A model generated the notes under the pieces. That model was not told the DNA's origin, ran no database searches, and saw only the letters and a list, made by a program, of their open reading frames with translations. From positions 1 to 64,000 of the forward strand of contig JAUWKS010000009.1 in the NCBI GenBank assembly GCA_030614005.1: a stretch of 64,000 nucleotides of DNA, read 5' to 3'. A program made the translations under genes and the position numbers. This document shows positions 8,678-17,864 of this stretch, in pieces. Source of the stretch: Candidatus Heimdallarchaeota archaeon. GTDB lineage: Archaea > Asgardarchaeota > Heimdallarchaeia > JABLTI01. Positions within the stretch are counted from its first letter, which is position 1. Every line of letters begins with the position of its first letter.

Positions 8678-10630
8678 ATGAGCAAAAAAACCGCCAAGAG
8701 GCCAGGCATAGCTGTAAAAAAGGAACCTTTGATAGATGTAAATATCAAAACAACTGCTGAAATTCCCGTTCCAACTAGATTAATTGATCAAGTTCTAGGT
8801 CAAGAAAGATCCGTTAATTTAGTAAAGAAAGCTGCAATTCAGAGAAGAAATGTTCTATTAATTGGTGAACCTGGTACAGGAAAAAGTATGTTAGGTACTG
8901 CAATGGCTGAACTTCTACCACGTGAAGATTTAGAAGATATTTTATGTGTACCAAATAGAAAAGACAGTAACACTCCAAAAATTGTCACTGTTGGTTCTGG
9001 AGAAGGCCGACGTATAGTTGATCGTTATAATGAAAAAGCATCAAAAGGTTCAAACCTAAGGATGATTCTAAGTTTAATCATACCTTTAGCTATTATGCTC
9101 TATGTTATCTTTGTTCCCGTACAAAGTCCATATCAAAGACCACAACTTGTGTTAATGGGTCTTTTTGTTTCATTCTTTGCATTCATTGCTATGAGTCAAT
9201 TAAGAAGTAGGTCAGAGAATCTTGTGCCTAAACTTCTTGTTGATACAAGTCAGCAAACTCATGCACCATATAATGATGCAACAGGAGCACATGCTGGTTC
9301 ATTATTAGGTGATGTTCGTCACGATCCCTTCCAAAGTGGTGGTTTGGGAACTCCTGCGCACGAACGTGTTGAGGCTGGTTTAATACACAAATCTCACAAA
9401 GGAGTACTTTATTGTGATGAAATTGCTACACTTGGCATGCGAACCCAACAACAACTTCTAACTGCTATGCAAGAAAGAGAATTCCAGATTACTGGTCAGA
9501 GTGAATTAAGCAGTGGAGCAATGGTTCGCACTGATCCTGTGCCTTGTGATTTTATTCTTATTGCAGCAGGTAACCTTCCTACTATGGAACATATGCATCC
9601 TGCCTTACGATCAAGAATTCGTGGGTATGGCTATGAAATTTATATGGATGAAGTGATGCCAGACACTCTTGAAAACCGAAATAAAATCGTGCGTTTCGTT
9701 GCTCAAGAAGTTTCTAAAGATGGTCGTATTCCCCACTTCTCAATAGATGCTGTTGAAGAAATCATTCGTGAATTCCGTAGAAGAGCCAATAAGAAAAATA
9801 GTCTTACTTTAATGTTTAGAGAACTTGGTGGTCTAGTACGTGCTGCAGGAGATATTGCTAGAGAAGATAACGATTCAGTAACTACTATGAAACATGTTCA
9901 TCGAGCAAAAACACTAGCTAGTTCCTTAGAACAACAAATAGCTGAAAAATACATTGCTAGAAGACGAGATTACCAAATTATACTTAATGAAGGTGCTCTT
10001 ATTGGACGAGTAAATGGTTTAGCTGTTCTTGGATCTAGAAGTGGTATAATAACAAATGTTGAAGCAGAAGTAACTCCGGCATTAAGCAATCAAGAGGGTA
10101 AGATTATTGCTACTGGTAAACTTGGTGAAATCGCTCAAGAATCTGTCTTGAATGTTAGTGCAATAATCAAGAAATATACCGGAATAGATATTTCTCAACA
10201 TGACGTTCACGTTCAATTCTTACAAACCTACTCAGGTGTAGAAGGTGATAGTGCAAGCGTTTCAGTTGCTACTGCGGTTGTTTCTGCACTTACGGATATA
10301 CCTGTTCGTCAAGATGTTGCAATGACTGGTTCACTATCCGTTCGTGGTGAAGTTTTACCAATTGGTGGTGCAACCTTCAAAATAGAAGCAGCTATAGAAG
10401 CAGGTATAAAAACTGTTATCATACCAATTGGCAACGTAAGTGATGTTGTGCTTGATGATGCACAAAGAAAACAGGTAAACATTATTCCTGTTAGCCGATT
10501 CTGGGAAGTGCTTGATATAGCATTGACTGGTGATGATCAAGGTATTGTTGATAAATTCAAAGCAAGTATTAGTGAATACGAACGCAAGCTTGAAGAGAAA
10601 TTAAAAGAAATAGTGAAAGGAAAAGCATAA
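8678..10630 (+). CDS. lonB: Archaeal LonB-type membrane-anchored ATP-dependent protease
   Basis: The 650-residue protein has the archaeal LonB layout. An AAA+ domain has Walker A GEPGTGKS at 63-70 and Walker B around 242-248. Two membrane helices (about 128-147 and 156-173) are inserted inside the ATPase domain. A C-terminal Lon protease domain has the Ser-Lys dyad: Ser525 in GVEGDSAS and Lys568 in GGATFKIEAA. It lacks the N-terminal substrate domain of bacterial Lon, as expected. It should degrade unfolded and regulatory membrane or cytosolic proteins at the inner face of the membrane. It stands alone, with its own TATA box and a hairpin terminator. Confidence 0.96.
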   Translation: MSKKTAKRPGIAVKKEPLIDVNIKTTAEIPVPTRLIDQVLGQERSVNLVKKAAIQRRNVLLIGEPGTGKSMLGTAMAELLPREDLEDILCVPNRKDSNTPKIVTVGSGEGRRIVDRYNEKASKGSNLRMILSLIIPLAIMLYVIFVPVQSPYQRPQLVLMGLFVSFFAFIAMSQLRSRSENLVPKLLVDTSQQTHAPYNDATGAHAGSLLGDVRHDPFQSGGLGTPAHERVEAGLIHKSHKGVLYCDEIATLGMRTQQQLLTAMQEREFQITGQSELSSGAMVRTDPVPCDFILIAAGNLPTMEHMHPALRSRIRGYGYEIYMDEVMPDTLENRNKIVRFVAQEVSKDGRIPHFSIDAVEEIIREFRRRANKKNSLTLMFRELGGLVRAAGDIAREDNDSVTTMKHVHRAKTLASSLEQQIAEKYIARRRDYQIILNEGALIGRVNGLAVLGSRSGIITNVEAEVTPALSNQEGKIIATGKLGEIAQESVLNVSAIIKKYTGIDISQHDVHVQFLQTYSGVEGDSASVSVATAVVSALTDIPVRQDVAMTGSLSVRGEVLPIGGATFKIEAAIEAGIKTVIIPIGNVSDVVLDDAQRKQVNIIPVSRFWEVLDIALTGDDQGIVDKFKASISEYERKLEEKLKEIVKGKA

Positions 10631-10666
10631 ATTCCCAAATTCATGTTTCCATCTTAACAATAATAT

Positions 10667-10700
10667 AATGCGGATTCCCGCATTCTCTTTTTTCCTTTTA
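10667..10700 (+). terminator. Hairpin terminator after lonB
   Basis: Perfect 7-bp arms (AATGCGG at 10667-10673, CCGCATT at 10678-10684) with a 4-base loop are followed by a T-rich tract. It lies in the gap between lonB and the radical SAM gene. Confidence 0.7.
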
Positions 10701-10766
10701 TTCTATGTTTTTAACCGTTTAACTAATTAACAAAGAAGCAAACTATTTTCTATAGGTATGAGGTAG

Positions 10767-11792
10767 ATGAGTAAATATCGTGAAGCGTTGTATTATACAC
10801 AACAAAAGGATTCCAAAGTAAAATGCAACCTTTGTCCACATAATTGCATTATTTCTCCTAACCATAAAGGCAAGTGTAATGTGCGATTAAATGTGGATGG
10901 AAAGCTATTCACGTTGAACTATGGCTTAGCTACTTCCGGAACTCGAGATCCAATTGAGAAAAAACCTCTCTATCATTTTCAACCTGGAACTTACTCTTAC
11001 AGTTTCGGAACTGTAGGTTGTAATTTATTCTGTCAGTTCTGTCAAAATTGGCATATCGCTCGTGCAGATCCGGAAAATAGCAAGTATGGTTTGGATTATC
11101 TTTCTCCAGATGATGCTGTTAAAACAGCAAAGAAATCTGGTTGCCCATCTGTAGCCTATACTTACAATGAACCAATTGTTTGGTATGAATGGGTGTTAGA
11201 TACTGCGAAGAAAATGAAATCAAATGGTTTGAAAAATGTGTTAGTTACAAACGGGTATATCCAACAAGAACCATTAGAAGAGCTTTTACCATATATAGAT
11301 GCAGCAAATGTAGACTTGAAAGGAGATGCTAAATTCTACAAAGAATTATGTAAAGTCTCGCATCGAGAAGCTGTACTGCGAACTTGCAAGTTAATGGTAC
11401 AAAATAACGTTCATCTCGAGATAACTAATCTAATTGTCACTTCCAGTAATGATTCCAAAGAGCAGATTCAAGACTTAATCGATTTTGTAAAGAATGAACT
11501 GGGACCTGAGATTCCTTTACATTTCTCTCGTTATTATCCTCAGTATAAACTTGATTTACCTGCTACTCCAGTCGAGACATTATTAATGGCTCGAGAAATG
11601 GCAATTAAGTCTGGATTGAAATATGTTTATCTAGGAAATGTGCGAGATGCAGAACATAGTAATACGTACTGTAGAACTTGTGGCGAGCTCTTAATTCGAA
11701 GAACAGGTTATTCTGTTCGTTTTCCAAATATCACCAAAGATAAAAAATGTAAAAAATGCTTTGATTCTAATTCGATTATTTGGCATACTTAG
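10767..11792 (+). CDS. amrS: AmmeMemoRadiSam-system radical SAM enzyme
   Basis: The radical SAM cluster motif CxxxCxxC is present as C85, C89 and C92 (GTVGCNLFCQFCQNW). The surrounding sequence fits the AmrS/PflA-related family: an N-terminal cysteine motif (CNLCPHNC), then DPIEKKPLYHFQPG ahead of the cluster. The C-terminus has a four-cysteine zinc-ribbon-like tail (YCRTCG ... CKKC). Such enzymes cleave S-adenosylmethionine to make a radical. In many archaea they occur with MEMO1 and AMMECR1 homologues, neither of which is in this window, so the substrate remains open. The ATG at 10767 has GAGGT just upstream. Confidence 0.88.
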   Translation: MSKYREALYYTQQKDSKVKCNLCPHNCIISPNHKGKCNVRLNVDGKLFTLNYGLATSGTRDPIEKKPLYHFQPGTYSYSFGTVGCNLFCQFCQNWHIARADPENSKYGLDYLSPDDAVKTAKKSGCPSVAYTYNEPIVWYEWVLDTAKKMKSNGLKNVLVTNGYIQQEPLEELLPYIDAANVDLKGDAKFYKELCKVSHREAVLRTCKLMVQNNVHLEITNLIVTSSNDSKEQIQDLIDFVKNELGPEIPLHFSRYYPQYKLDLPATPVETLLMAREMAIKSGLKYVYLGNVRDAEHSNTYCRTCGELLIRRTGYSVRFPNITKDKKCKKCFDSNSIIWHT

Positions 11793-11876
11793 AAATTCAC
11801 TAAAATGCTTTTGCTTCCTTTGCTGTTCAAAATTTTATCTTTCTATTTTGTATGGTTTAAATAGGTGAATGAACGG

Positions 11877-11886
11877 TATATATTTA
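11877..11886 (+). promoter_or_regulatory. TATA box for the STGSI-repeat surface protein
   Basis: TATATATTTA lies 45 bases before the ATG. The predicted start of transcription near 11905-11908 leaves room for the GGTGG ribosome-binding site at 11918-11922. Confidence 0.45.
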
Positions 11887-11931
11887 CCACGATGGTAGTA
11901 ACTAAAAGACATTTAACGGTGGAAAAGATAA

Positions 11932-13173
11932 ATGACAAACAAGTTCTGTGTTTATTGTAGTCAAGAATTAGAAGAAAACAACAAGTTCTGTTACAAGTGC
12001 GGAGCAACGGTAGGTAATCAGAAAGTTATTCCCCCTGCTCAAAAACGAGACGACAGATTACATAGCAATAGTCTATCAGCTCCAGTAAAAAAAGAGAAAA
12101 AACAACATTCTACAAGAAATTTGAAACCATTATTACTTATCCCAATAATACTATTTTCAATAGCATTGCCTATTATAATTCTAACCTCCTTAGGAGCAGC
12201 AAGAACTCCACTTGGAACATTGGATTATGATATTAGTTCAGTGGAATATTTGGATGTAGAATTAGTTATCGATAATAGTATTGGATTGGTTGAAATAACG
12301 TATGATGATTCGATGGATGCTCTCTTTGAAGCAACAGTAGAAGTTCGCGGTGGAATTAAAGCTTCTATTGAAGATGCGAAAAACTTCCAGCATGAGGTGA
12401 TAAACAATAAAACAGTGATCACCTTTGATTCCGATGATGCTATCATTCCATTTTGGAGTTTCAGATCTATAATTCACGATCTTTACATATCTTTGAATCC
12501 AGATGCAATAATTGATTTTGCGGTCCATTCTTCTACAGGAAGTATAAGTTTAGATTTAGATGGTATCGATGATCTAATAATAAGAAATGTGCAATTATCA
12601 TCATCAACAGGTTCAGTGGATTTCTACTCTGGCAATGTTATCAATACTACAATGGACGATATTGATTTAGCAATTAGCACTGGTAGAATATTGTTTGATT
12701 TTGATGATGCATTGGGAACAACTGTAAACGAAATGACCTTCGATGGTTCCACAGGTAGTATATCAGCATTTTTAGGAGAAGCAATGAACATTAATTCTGC
12801 TGATGTAATTGTATCAACTTCAACAGGTTCAATAGAATTAACTTTTGAAGACATAATCTTTAATGCAGATACAAATTGGGATGTTGAAACATCAACAGGA
12901 TCAATTTCAATAGACTTCATTCAAAACATCATCCTTCCAATAAATTTCACAGCAGTATTTGATGTAGAAACATCTACTGGTAGTATTTCTGTTGCAGGAG
13001 AAATTGCAAGTGATTTAGGCATTGAGATTACAGCCACTACAGGTACAGGTAGCATTAATATTCCTGGTGGACTCAGTCACTACGCTTCCACAGACTATTA
13101 CTTGAAAAACAATCAATTCTCTTTTACACTTTTGACCTCTACTGGTAGTATAACTGCAAACATTGAATACTAA
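11932..13173 (+). CDS. Zinc-ribbon membrane protein with DUF4097-like STGSI repeats
   Basis: The 413 residues begin with a zinc ribbon (CVYC ... CYKCG), a basic linker and one membrane helix (about 65-86). A long extracellular or cell-wall part is built of repeats whose core is STGSI or a close variant. I count about nine copies between residues 199 and 410, spaced roughly 20-30 residues apart. This is the pattern of DUF4097/adhesin-type right-handed beta-helix proteins. The zinc ribbon would stay inside the cell and the beta-solenoid outside. The start is well supported by GGTGG nine bases upstream. Function unknown; a surface or stress-sensing role is only a guess. Confidence 0.75.
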   Translation: MTNKFCVYCSQELEENNKFCYKCGATVGNQKVIPPAQKRDDRLHSNSLSAPVKKEKKQHSTRNLKPLLLIPIILFSIALPIIILTSLGAARTPLGTLDYDISSVEYLDVELVIDNSIGLVEITYDDSMDALFEATVEVRGGIKASIEDAKNFQHEVINNKTVITFDSDDAIIPFWSFRSIIHDLYISLNPDAIIDFAVHSSTGSISLDLDGIDDLIIRNVQLSSSTGSVDFYSGNVINTTMDDIDLAISTGRILFDFDDALGTTVNEMTFDGSTGSISAFLGEAMNINSADVIVSTSTGSIELTFEDIIFNADTNWDVETSTGSISIDFIQNIILPINFTAVFDVETSTGSISVAGEIASDLGIEITATTGTGSINIPGGLSHYASTDYYLKNNQFSFTLLTSTGSITANIEY

Positions 13174-13189
13174 AAAATGAAGTAGTTTC

Positions 13190-13224
13190 TTACTCCTTCC
13201 ATATTTGAAAACTTGGAGGAGTAA
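13190..13224 (+). repeat. Imperfect hairpin after the STGSI gene
   Basis: TTACTCCTTCCA (13190-13201) pairs with TGGAGGAGTAA (13214-13224), with one bulged T. No T-run follows directly, so it may be an mRNA 3'-end structure rather than a classical terminator. Confidence 0.4.
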
Positions 13225-13358
13225 CAAAAACTCTTCCAAATGAGGGATATTACTATAGCATTTTTATAAGAAATATGTAAGTCCCTCCTTCATTTTCAAC
13301 CATTTAGAAATGAATATATTTGTAGACTCAAATAAAATTATTAGTTTGAGGTAATGTA

Positions 13359-14384
13359 ATGAAAAACACAAGAAGAAATAAACAAATACTCATTTCTGCA
13401 TTTGCATTATTCACAATCTTGCTTATTGTTTTAGCATCAAGTAATCAAATGGTTAATGCAAGAAAAATAACTAATATCATTAGCTTAAACAATTCTGGAT
13501 TTTCAATGATTGATACAGACTTCTTCGAAATCAATACAGATGGAGATCACAAACTAACATTGCTTGAATATTCACATTTCAATAGACCTATCTATCCTAA
13601 TTATACTCAAGTAAATTTAGCTGTCGTTTTAGAAGGAGAAGAATATGATATATCTGATATTGATATTCATTATTCTCAAGACAGAATCAACTGGACCACA
13701 ATAGCTTTTACTCAAATCAAAACTCTATCAGAGAATTCTTCTTTGTTTGAAGTAACTATTGGTCCCTTCTCTGAGTCAGGTATGTATTTCATAAAAATTA
13801 ATGCTACAAGAGGATCACTTGAGCATGCTACCATTTTCTTTTCTATACAAGTCGAAGAAATTACTGGTCTTGTTTTCCTTGATTTTGATCATCAAATAGT
13901 TGAATTAGAAAATAAAACAAGTCTGGTCAATCTTCAAGTGAGCGTTCTTGGTAATAATTTGATTAATGACTCTGTAAGAGTAGTAGTTGATCAAATTGAT
14001 TACAATTCTACCACAATGAAACTCATAAATGGGTCAACGAATAGATATAATGCCACTATGGGTTCAATAATGCACTGGGAAGAATACGTTCATGTAACCT
14101 TTATTGGTAGCACTACTCTAGGAATAGATTACAATAATTCTAACTTTTTGTTCCATAAAGCTTATCCAAAATTTGAAGAACCATTTCTCACTTCACTTCT
14201 CCCAGCAATTGTTGTTGGCTTGCTAGTTGTTGCTTCAATGTCCACTATTTTTATTATGGCTAAACGACGTGCGCCCAAAAAATTTGACATCGAAACTTCT
14301 GATGATAAAGAATTGAAAGCACAACTAAGAAAGAATATGAAAAAGGAAAGGAGAAAGAAAAAAGAAAAAGATGATTTATTCTAA
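13359..14384 (+). CDS. Secreted, membrane-anchored protein with an EF-hand-like loop
   Basis: A signal peptide (residues 1-34), an extracellular region of about 250 residues with many potential N-glycosylation sites (NxS/T), a membrane helix near 280-304 and a very basic cytoplasmic tail make a single-pass surface protein of 341 residues. Residues 59-70 (NTDGDHKLTLLE) fit an EF-hand calcium loop with N1, D3, D5, L8 and E12, though the usual Gly at position 6 is His. The remainder looks like Ig-type beta domains. It sits 185 bases behind the STGSI protein on the same strand. No family assignment is possible by eye. Confidence 0.7.
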   Translation: MKNTRRNKQILISAFALFTILLIVLASSNQMVNARKITNIISLNNSGFSMIDTDFFEINTDGDHKLTLLEYSHFNRPIYPNYTQVNLAVVLEGEEYDISDIDIHYSQDRINWTTIAFTQIKTLSENSSLFEVTIGPFSESGMYFIKINATRGSLEHATIFFSIQVEEITGLVFLDFDHQIVELENKTSLVNLQVSVLGNNLINDSVRVVVDQIDYNSTTMKLINGSTNRYNATMGSIMHWEEYVHVTFIGSTTLGIDYNNSNFLFHKAYPKFEEPFLTSLLPAIVVGLLVVASMSTIFIMAKRRAPKKFDIETSDDKELKAQLRKNMKKERRKKKEKDDLF

Positions 14385-14389
14385 TATTT

Positions 14390-15433
14390 TCATTTCATTT
14401 TTTCTGACCGAAGATCAATTAGAGCTTCTGCTTCTGGACCAGTTCCAACAAAAGTTACAGGGACATTTGTCTCTTTTTCGATTTCTGCAATGAATTGGAG
14501 TGCTTCTTCTGTTAGTTTATCCGCAGAATTTGCTCCTGCAATTTCGGGAAACATTATATCCAATTTTGTTAAAGCTATTTGTGTTGCTCCATTAAGTCGA
14601 ACTGTTTTTCTAGCAATATCGAAATCGATTGGCGCGGATCTTCTTGCTCTGCCAGTTACTGTACCATGTTCTGTCCAACCCCTCTTCTCCATTTCTTCTT
14701 CAGAGAGAGTGCCAGGCATAGGGCCTTCACCAACTCGAGTCATAAAAGCTTTGAATACAATAATGACTTCGTCAACTTTTGTAGGACCAATACCAACATC
14801 AGAACAAATTTGAGGAGCGGATACATCTTTGCTGGTAACAAAAGGATAGGTTCCATGCCAGAGTGAGAGCATAGTTCCTTGAGTTCCTTCAAGAACGACA
14901 TTCTTTCCCGCTTCAATTGCTTCGTTTATCTCTTTGGAAACATCAGTTAAGTAAGGTTTTAGCTCAGGAATGTCTTTAGCTAATCTTAATGTTCTTCTCG
15001 CACGATCTTCGTTAGCTGGGCCACAACCTGTTCCTGTGCTGCCAATTTTATCTTTGAGATGCTTATCTGTTTGATCTTTTTCTTTGTGTTCTTTATCAAT
15101 TACTCCTGTCTGAAAATCAATACCAATTCGATCTTTGCAACCCGTTTCATTTATCTCTTTAAGGAAGATTTCCGGATCAACAAGTACACCAGCACCAACC
15201 AACAAACGTGATTTCTTACTTGTAAAACCACTTGGTATCATTCGCAGACCATACGTCTTCCCTTCAAAGACAACAGTATGTCCTGCATTTGTTCCTACAC
15301 CACCTCGAGCGATGATTGCTGGATCTTCAGCATAAGCAATATAGCTGATGATTTTTCCTTTACCTTCATCGCCCCAAAAGCCACCTACAATAATTGTCGT
15401 TGTCATGGTTCGTTCGTGTGAAAAATAATCCAT
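14390..15433 (-). CDS. purA: Adenylosuccinate synthetase
   Basis: PurA joins IMP and aspartate using GTP, the first step from IMP to AMP. The N-terminal P-loop GGFWGDEGKGK, the TGCGP region, VLEGTQGTMLS and the LTKLD guanine-binding motif are all present. At 347 residues it is shorter than the bacterial enzyme, as is usual for archaeal PurA. The start at 15433 has AAGGAC about ten bases upstream. An internal ATG at 15406 would give the compact form (MTTTIIVGG) but lacks a clear ribosome-binding site. The gene is transcribed away from rtcB and lies far from the other purine genes of this window. Confidence 0.95.
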   Translation of the reverse strand: MDYFSHERTMTTTIIVGGFWGDEGKGKIISYIAYAEDPAIIARGGVGTNAGHTVVFEGKTYGLRMIPSGFTSKKSRLLVGAGVLVDPEIFLKEINETGCKDRIGIDFQTGVIDKEHKEKDQTDKHLKDKIGSTGTGCGPANEDRARRTLRLAKDIPELKPYLTDVSKEINEAIEAGKNVVLEGTQGTMLSLWHGTYPFVTSKDVSAPQICSDVGIGPTKVDEVIIVFKAFMTRVGEGPMPGTLSEEEMEKRGWTEHGTVTGRARRSAPIDFDIARKTVRLNGATQIALTKLDIMFPEIAGANSADKLTEEALQFIAEIEKETNVPVTFVGTGPEAEALIDLRSEKMK

Positions 15434-15636
15434 AATAATTAAAGTCCTTTTGTTAACTTAAAGGTGATAATTTTTGCATAGCACTACGAAAACTTAATAT
15501 GCAAAACATTTCGGATAATTGTTAGTGCAGTTGATGAGTCCGATACAGGTCTTTCCTCCAGAAGTTTCTCAGTCGTTTCCTCATCAATCGTAGTGAACTA
15601 GTTGATATTCATACAAGACGTAGAGGTTAGTAGAAG

Positions 15637-17094
15637 ATGTCAGAAAAGAAAAACATTGTTCCTAAAAAGATTAGTAATGGAATTTATGAAATTCCTAAAG
15701 AAACGAAAAAATACATGAAAGTTCCTGCAAGGATTTTTGCAGATGAAAAGATTATCCAAGCGATGGAACAAAGGATGTTTTTACAAGCAACTCATGTAGC
15801 TTGGCTACCTGGGATTTATAAAAATGCCTTAGTTCTACCAGACGGGCACATGGGTTACGGGTTCCCAATTGGTGGAGTAGCCGCAACTGATTATGAGGAA
15901 GGCGTAATCAGCCCTGGTGGTGTAGGATATGATATTAATTGTGGCGTACGTGCTGTACGAACAAATCTGAAAAAGAGCGATATTATGCCAAATAGTCAGA
16001 AATTGGTTGAAGCTCTATTTAACAATATTCCAGCAGGACTTGGTTCTAAAGCAAAAATTCGTCTCTCAAAAGCTGAATTAGATGAACTCTTAATAGAAGG
16101 AGCAAGTTATTGCGTGAAGAAAGGTTTAGGTTGGAAAGAAGACCTTGATCATTGTGAAGAAAACGGTCAAATGAAGAATGCTGATATTTCTAAAGTTTCG
16201 GAAAGAGCGTTATCTCGAGGCATTCCACAAGCAGGAAGCTTGGGTAGTGGTAACCATTTTCTTGAAATTCAATATGTTGATAAAATCTATGATGAAGCCT
16301 TGGCAAAGAATATGGGCATCATAGAAAAAGACCAAGTAATAGTAATGATTCATACAGGAAGTCGTGGTTTAGGTCATCAAATTTGTGGTGATTATCTGCG
16401 AAAAGTAGAACAAGCGATGCCAAAATACAACATTCAACCACCTGATAGGGAATTGTCCTCTGTGCCAATACAAAGTGATGAAGGTCAAGATTATTTTGGA
16501 GCAATGGCATGTGGAGCTAATTTCGCTTGGGGAAATCGTCAAATGATACTTCATTGGGTACGAGAAACCTTTGAGAAACAATTCAAAACTTCTGCAGAAG
16601 ATCTTGATATGCATCTCATTTATGACGTTGCACACAATATCGCCAAGAAAGAAGAACATACAATTGATAAGAAAAAACGAACAGTTATTACTCACAGAAA
16701 AGGTGCAACTCGAGCATTTCCAGCAAATCATCCGGAAGTTCCACAAGCATACCGCTCAATGGGACAACCAGTTCTATTACCTGGCAGTATGGGTACTGCT
16801 TCTTACATTCTTGTTGGACAACCAAAATCAATGGAAGTAAGTTTTGGTAGCACTGCCCATGGCGCTGGTAGAGTCTTAAGTAGACGTGCTGCCCTTAAAC
16901 GATTCTGGGGTTCAACAGTAAAAGATGAATTGAAAAGCAAAGGAATTACTGTAAAAGCAGCAAATCCAAAAATGATCGCTGAAGAAGCACCCGGTGTCTA
17001 CAAGGATATCGATGCTGTAGCTGCTGTAAGTGATTCACTTGGTATTGGTAAGAGAGTCGTTCGATTGAAACCTATTGCTGTAGTAAAAGGGTAG
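15637..17094 (+). CDS. rtcB: RNA-splicing ligase RtcB
   Basis: RtcB joins RNA ends with 2',3'-cyclic phosphate and 5'-OH using GTP and manganese, and is the archaeal tRNA ligase. All hallmark motifs are visible: DGHMGYGFPIGG (69-80), C102 in DINCGVR, GSGNHFLE, HTGSRGLGHQ and GSTAHGAGR. His408 in the last motif lies 77 residues from the C-terminus, the same spacing as the guanylylated histidine (H404) of the Pyrococcus enzyme. No intein is present; the 485 residues match the normal length. Its natural client in this window is the intron-containing tRNA-Arg at 25690. Confidence 0.97.
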   Translation: MSEKKNIVPKKISNGIYEIPKETKKYMKVPARIFADEKIIQAMEQRMFLQATHVAWLPGIYKNALVLPDGHMGYGFPIGGVAATDYEEGVISPGGVGYDINCGVRAVRTNLKKSDIMPNSQKLVEALFNNIPAGLGSKAKIRLSKAELDELLIEGASYCVKKGLGWKEDLDHCEENGQMKNADISKVSERALSRGIPQAGSLGSGNHFLEIQYVDKIYDEALAKNMGIIEKDQVIVMIHTGSRGLGHQICGDYLRKVEQAMPKYNIQPPDRELSSVPIQSDEGQDYFGAMACGANFAWGNRQMILHWVRETFEKQFKTSAEDLDMHLIYDVAHNIAKKEEHTIDKKKRTVITHRKGATRAFPANHPEVPQAYRSMGQPVLLPGSMGTASYILVGQPKSMEVSFGSTAHGAGRVLSRRAALKRFWGSTVKDELKSKGITVKAANPKMIAEEAPGVYKDIDAVAAVSDSLGIGKRVVRLKPIAVVKG

Positions 17095-17098
17095 TTTC

Positions 17099-17127
17099 GA
17101 GGAGTTTTCTCCTCAAATTTTTTTCTT
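17099..17127 (+). terminator. Hairpin terminator after rtcB
   Basis: A 6-bp stem (GAGGAG/CTCCTC, 17099-17114) with a TTTT loop is followed by a long T-run. It begins four bases after the rtcB stop. Confidence 0.75.
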
Positions 17128-17202
17128 TTATCAACTTTATCTTAATTGTTAAATGTTCTATTCTCATAGTTATAAGTGTGACATACTTGAGAAGATGAGA
17201 AA

Positions 17203-17814
17203 ATGGATATTTTAATTCGTCAATTCCCTGTTTATCGATTTTTATGGTTTTGTGAAAAAAGTGAATTAGAAAAGAAAGTTTTAGATTGTGGAGCTGGAGG
17301 TATTTTACCACCTTTAACTCTATTCAATCAGAGAGGATATGAAACCCATGGTATCGATATCTCTGAAACACAGGTACAAAAAGCAAAGGACTTTTGTATT
17401 GAATTGGGATTTGATTTGAATATTATAAAAGGGGATATGAGAAAATTACCGTATGAGAGTGAATCATTCAGTTTTGTTTATAGCTATAATACAATATTAC
17501 ATTTAACTAAAAATGATATTAAATTAGCATTAACTGAAATAACTCGAGTGCTGAAACAAAGTGGTCTTATCTACGTCAATTTCCTTTCAATAGACGATGA
17601 TCTATTTGGTGAAGGTCAAGAAATAGGTAAAGGAGAATATTTACAGAAAGAGGGGAACGGTGAGGTAGTACATACATTCTTTGAGAATGATGAACTAAAA
17701 GAATATCTTGGAAATTTTGACATCTTGCTTTTGGAAAAAACAAAAGAGAAAATGCCAAAAAGGTGGGGTAATTATACGGCAAGCTTCTTTCACTGTATCT
17801 TACAAAAGAGATGA
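17203..17814 (+). CDS. Class I SAM-dependent methyltransferase
   Basis: The 203-residue protein has the SAM-binding motif I (LDCGAGG, about residues 28-34), an acidic residue ending the second strand (GIDIS) and motif II/III features (GDMRKLPYE, then an FSFVYSYN strand). This is the Methyltransf_11 type that modifies small molecules or, less often, protein or RNA. There is no substrate-specific domain. It is followed 50 bases later by the zinc-ribbon LURP-one-like gene on the same strand. The ATG at 17203 is the only reasonable start. Confidence 0.85.
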   Translation: MDILIRQFPVYRFLWFCEKSELEKKVLDCGAGGILPPLTLFNQRGYETHGIDISETQVQKAKDFCIELGFDLNIIKGDMRKLPYESESFSFVYSYNTILHLTKNDIKLALTEITRVLKQSGLIYVNFLSIDDDLFGEGQEIGKGEYLQKEGNGEVVHTFFENDELKEYLGNFDILLLEKTKEKMPKRWGNYTASFFHCILQKR

Positions 17815-17864
17815 TTAGTTGTTTTCGAATATAATGCTTTATTACCTCGGAATACAAATACTAT

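Noticed and set aside
12500..13173. Repetitive DNA that could suggest a CRISPR-like or satellite array
   Set aside because: The repetition follows codons for STGSI with variable spacing and is a protein repeat.
15434..15636. Riboswitch or RNA gene between purA and rtcB
   Set aside because: I could not find convincing long stems or a known motif; the gap is simply a divergent promoter region.
16369..16746. 125-codon minus-strand frame inside rtcB
   Set aside because: It lies fully within highly conserved RtcB motifs on the other strand.
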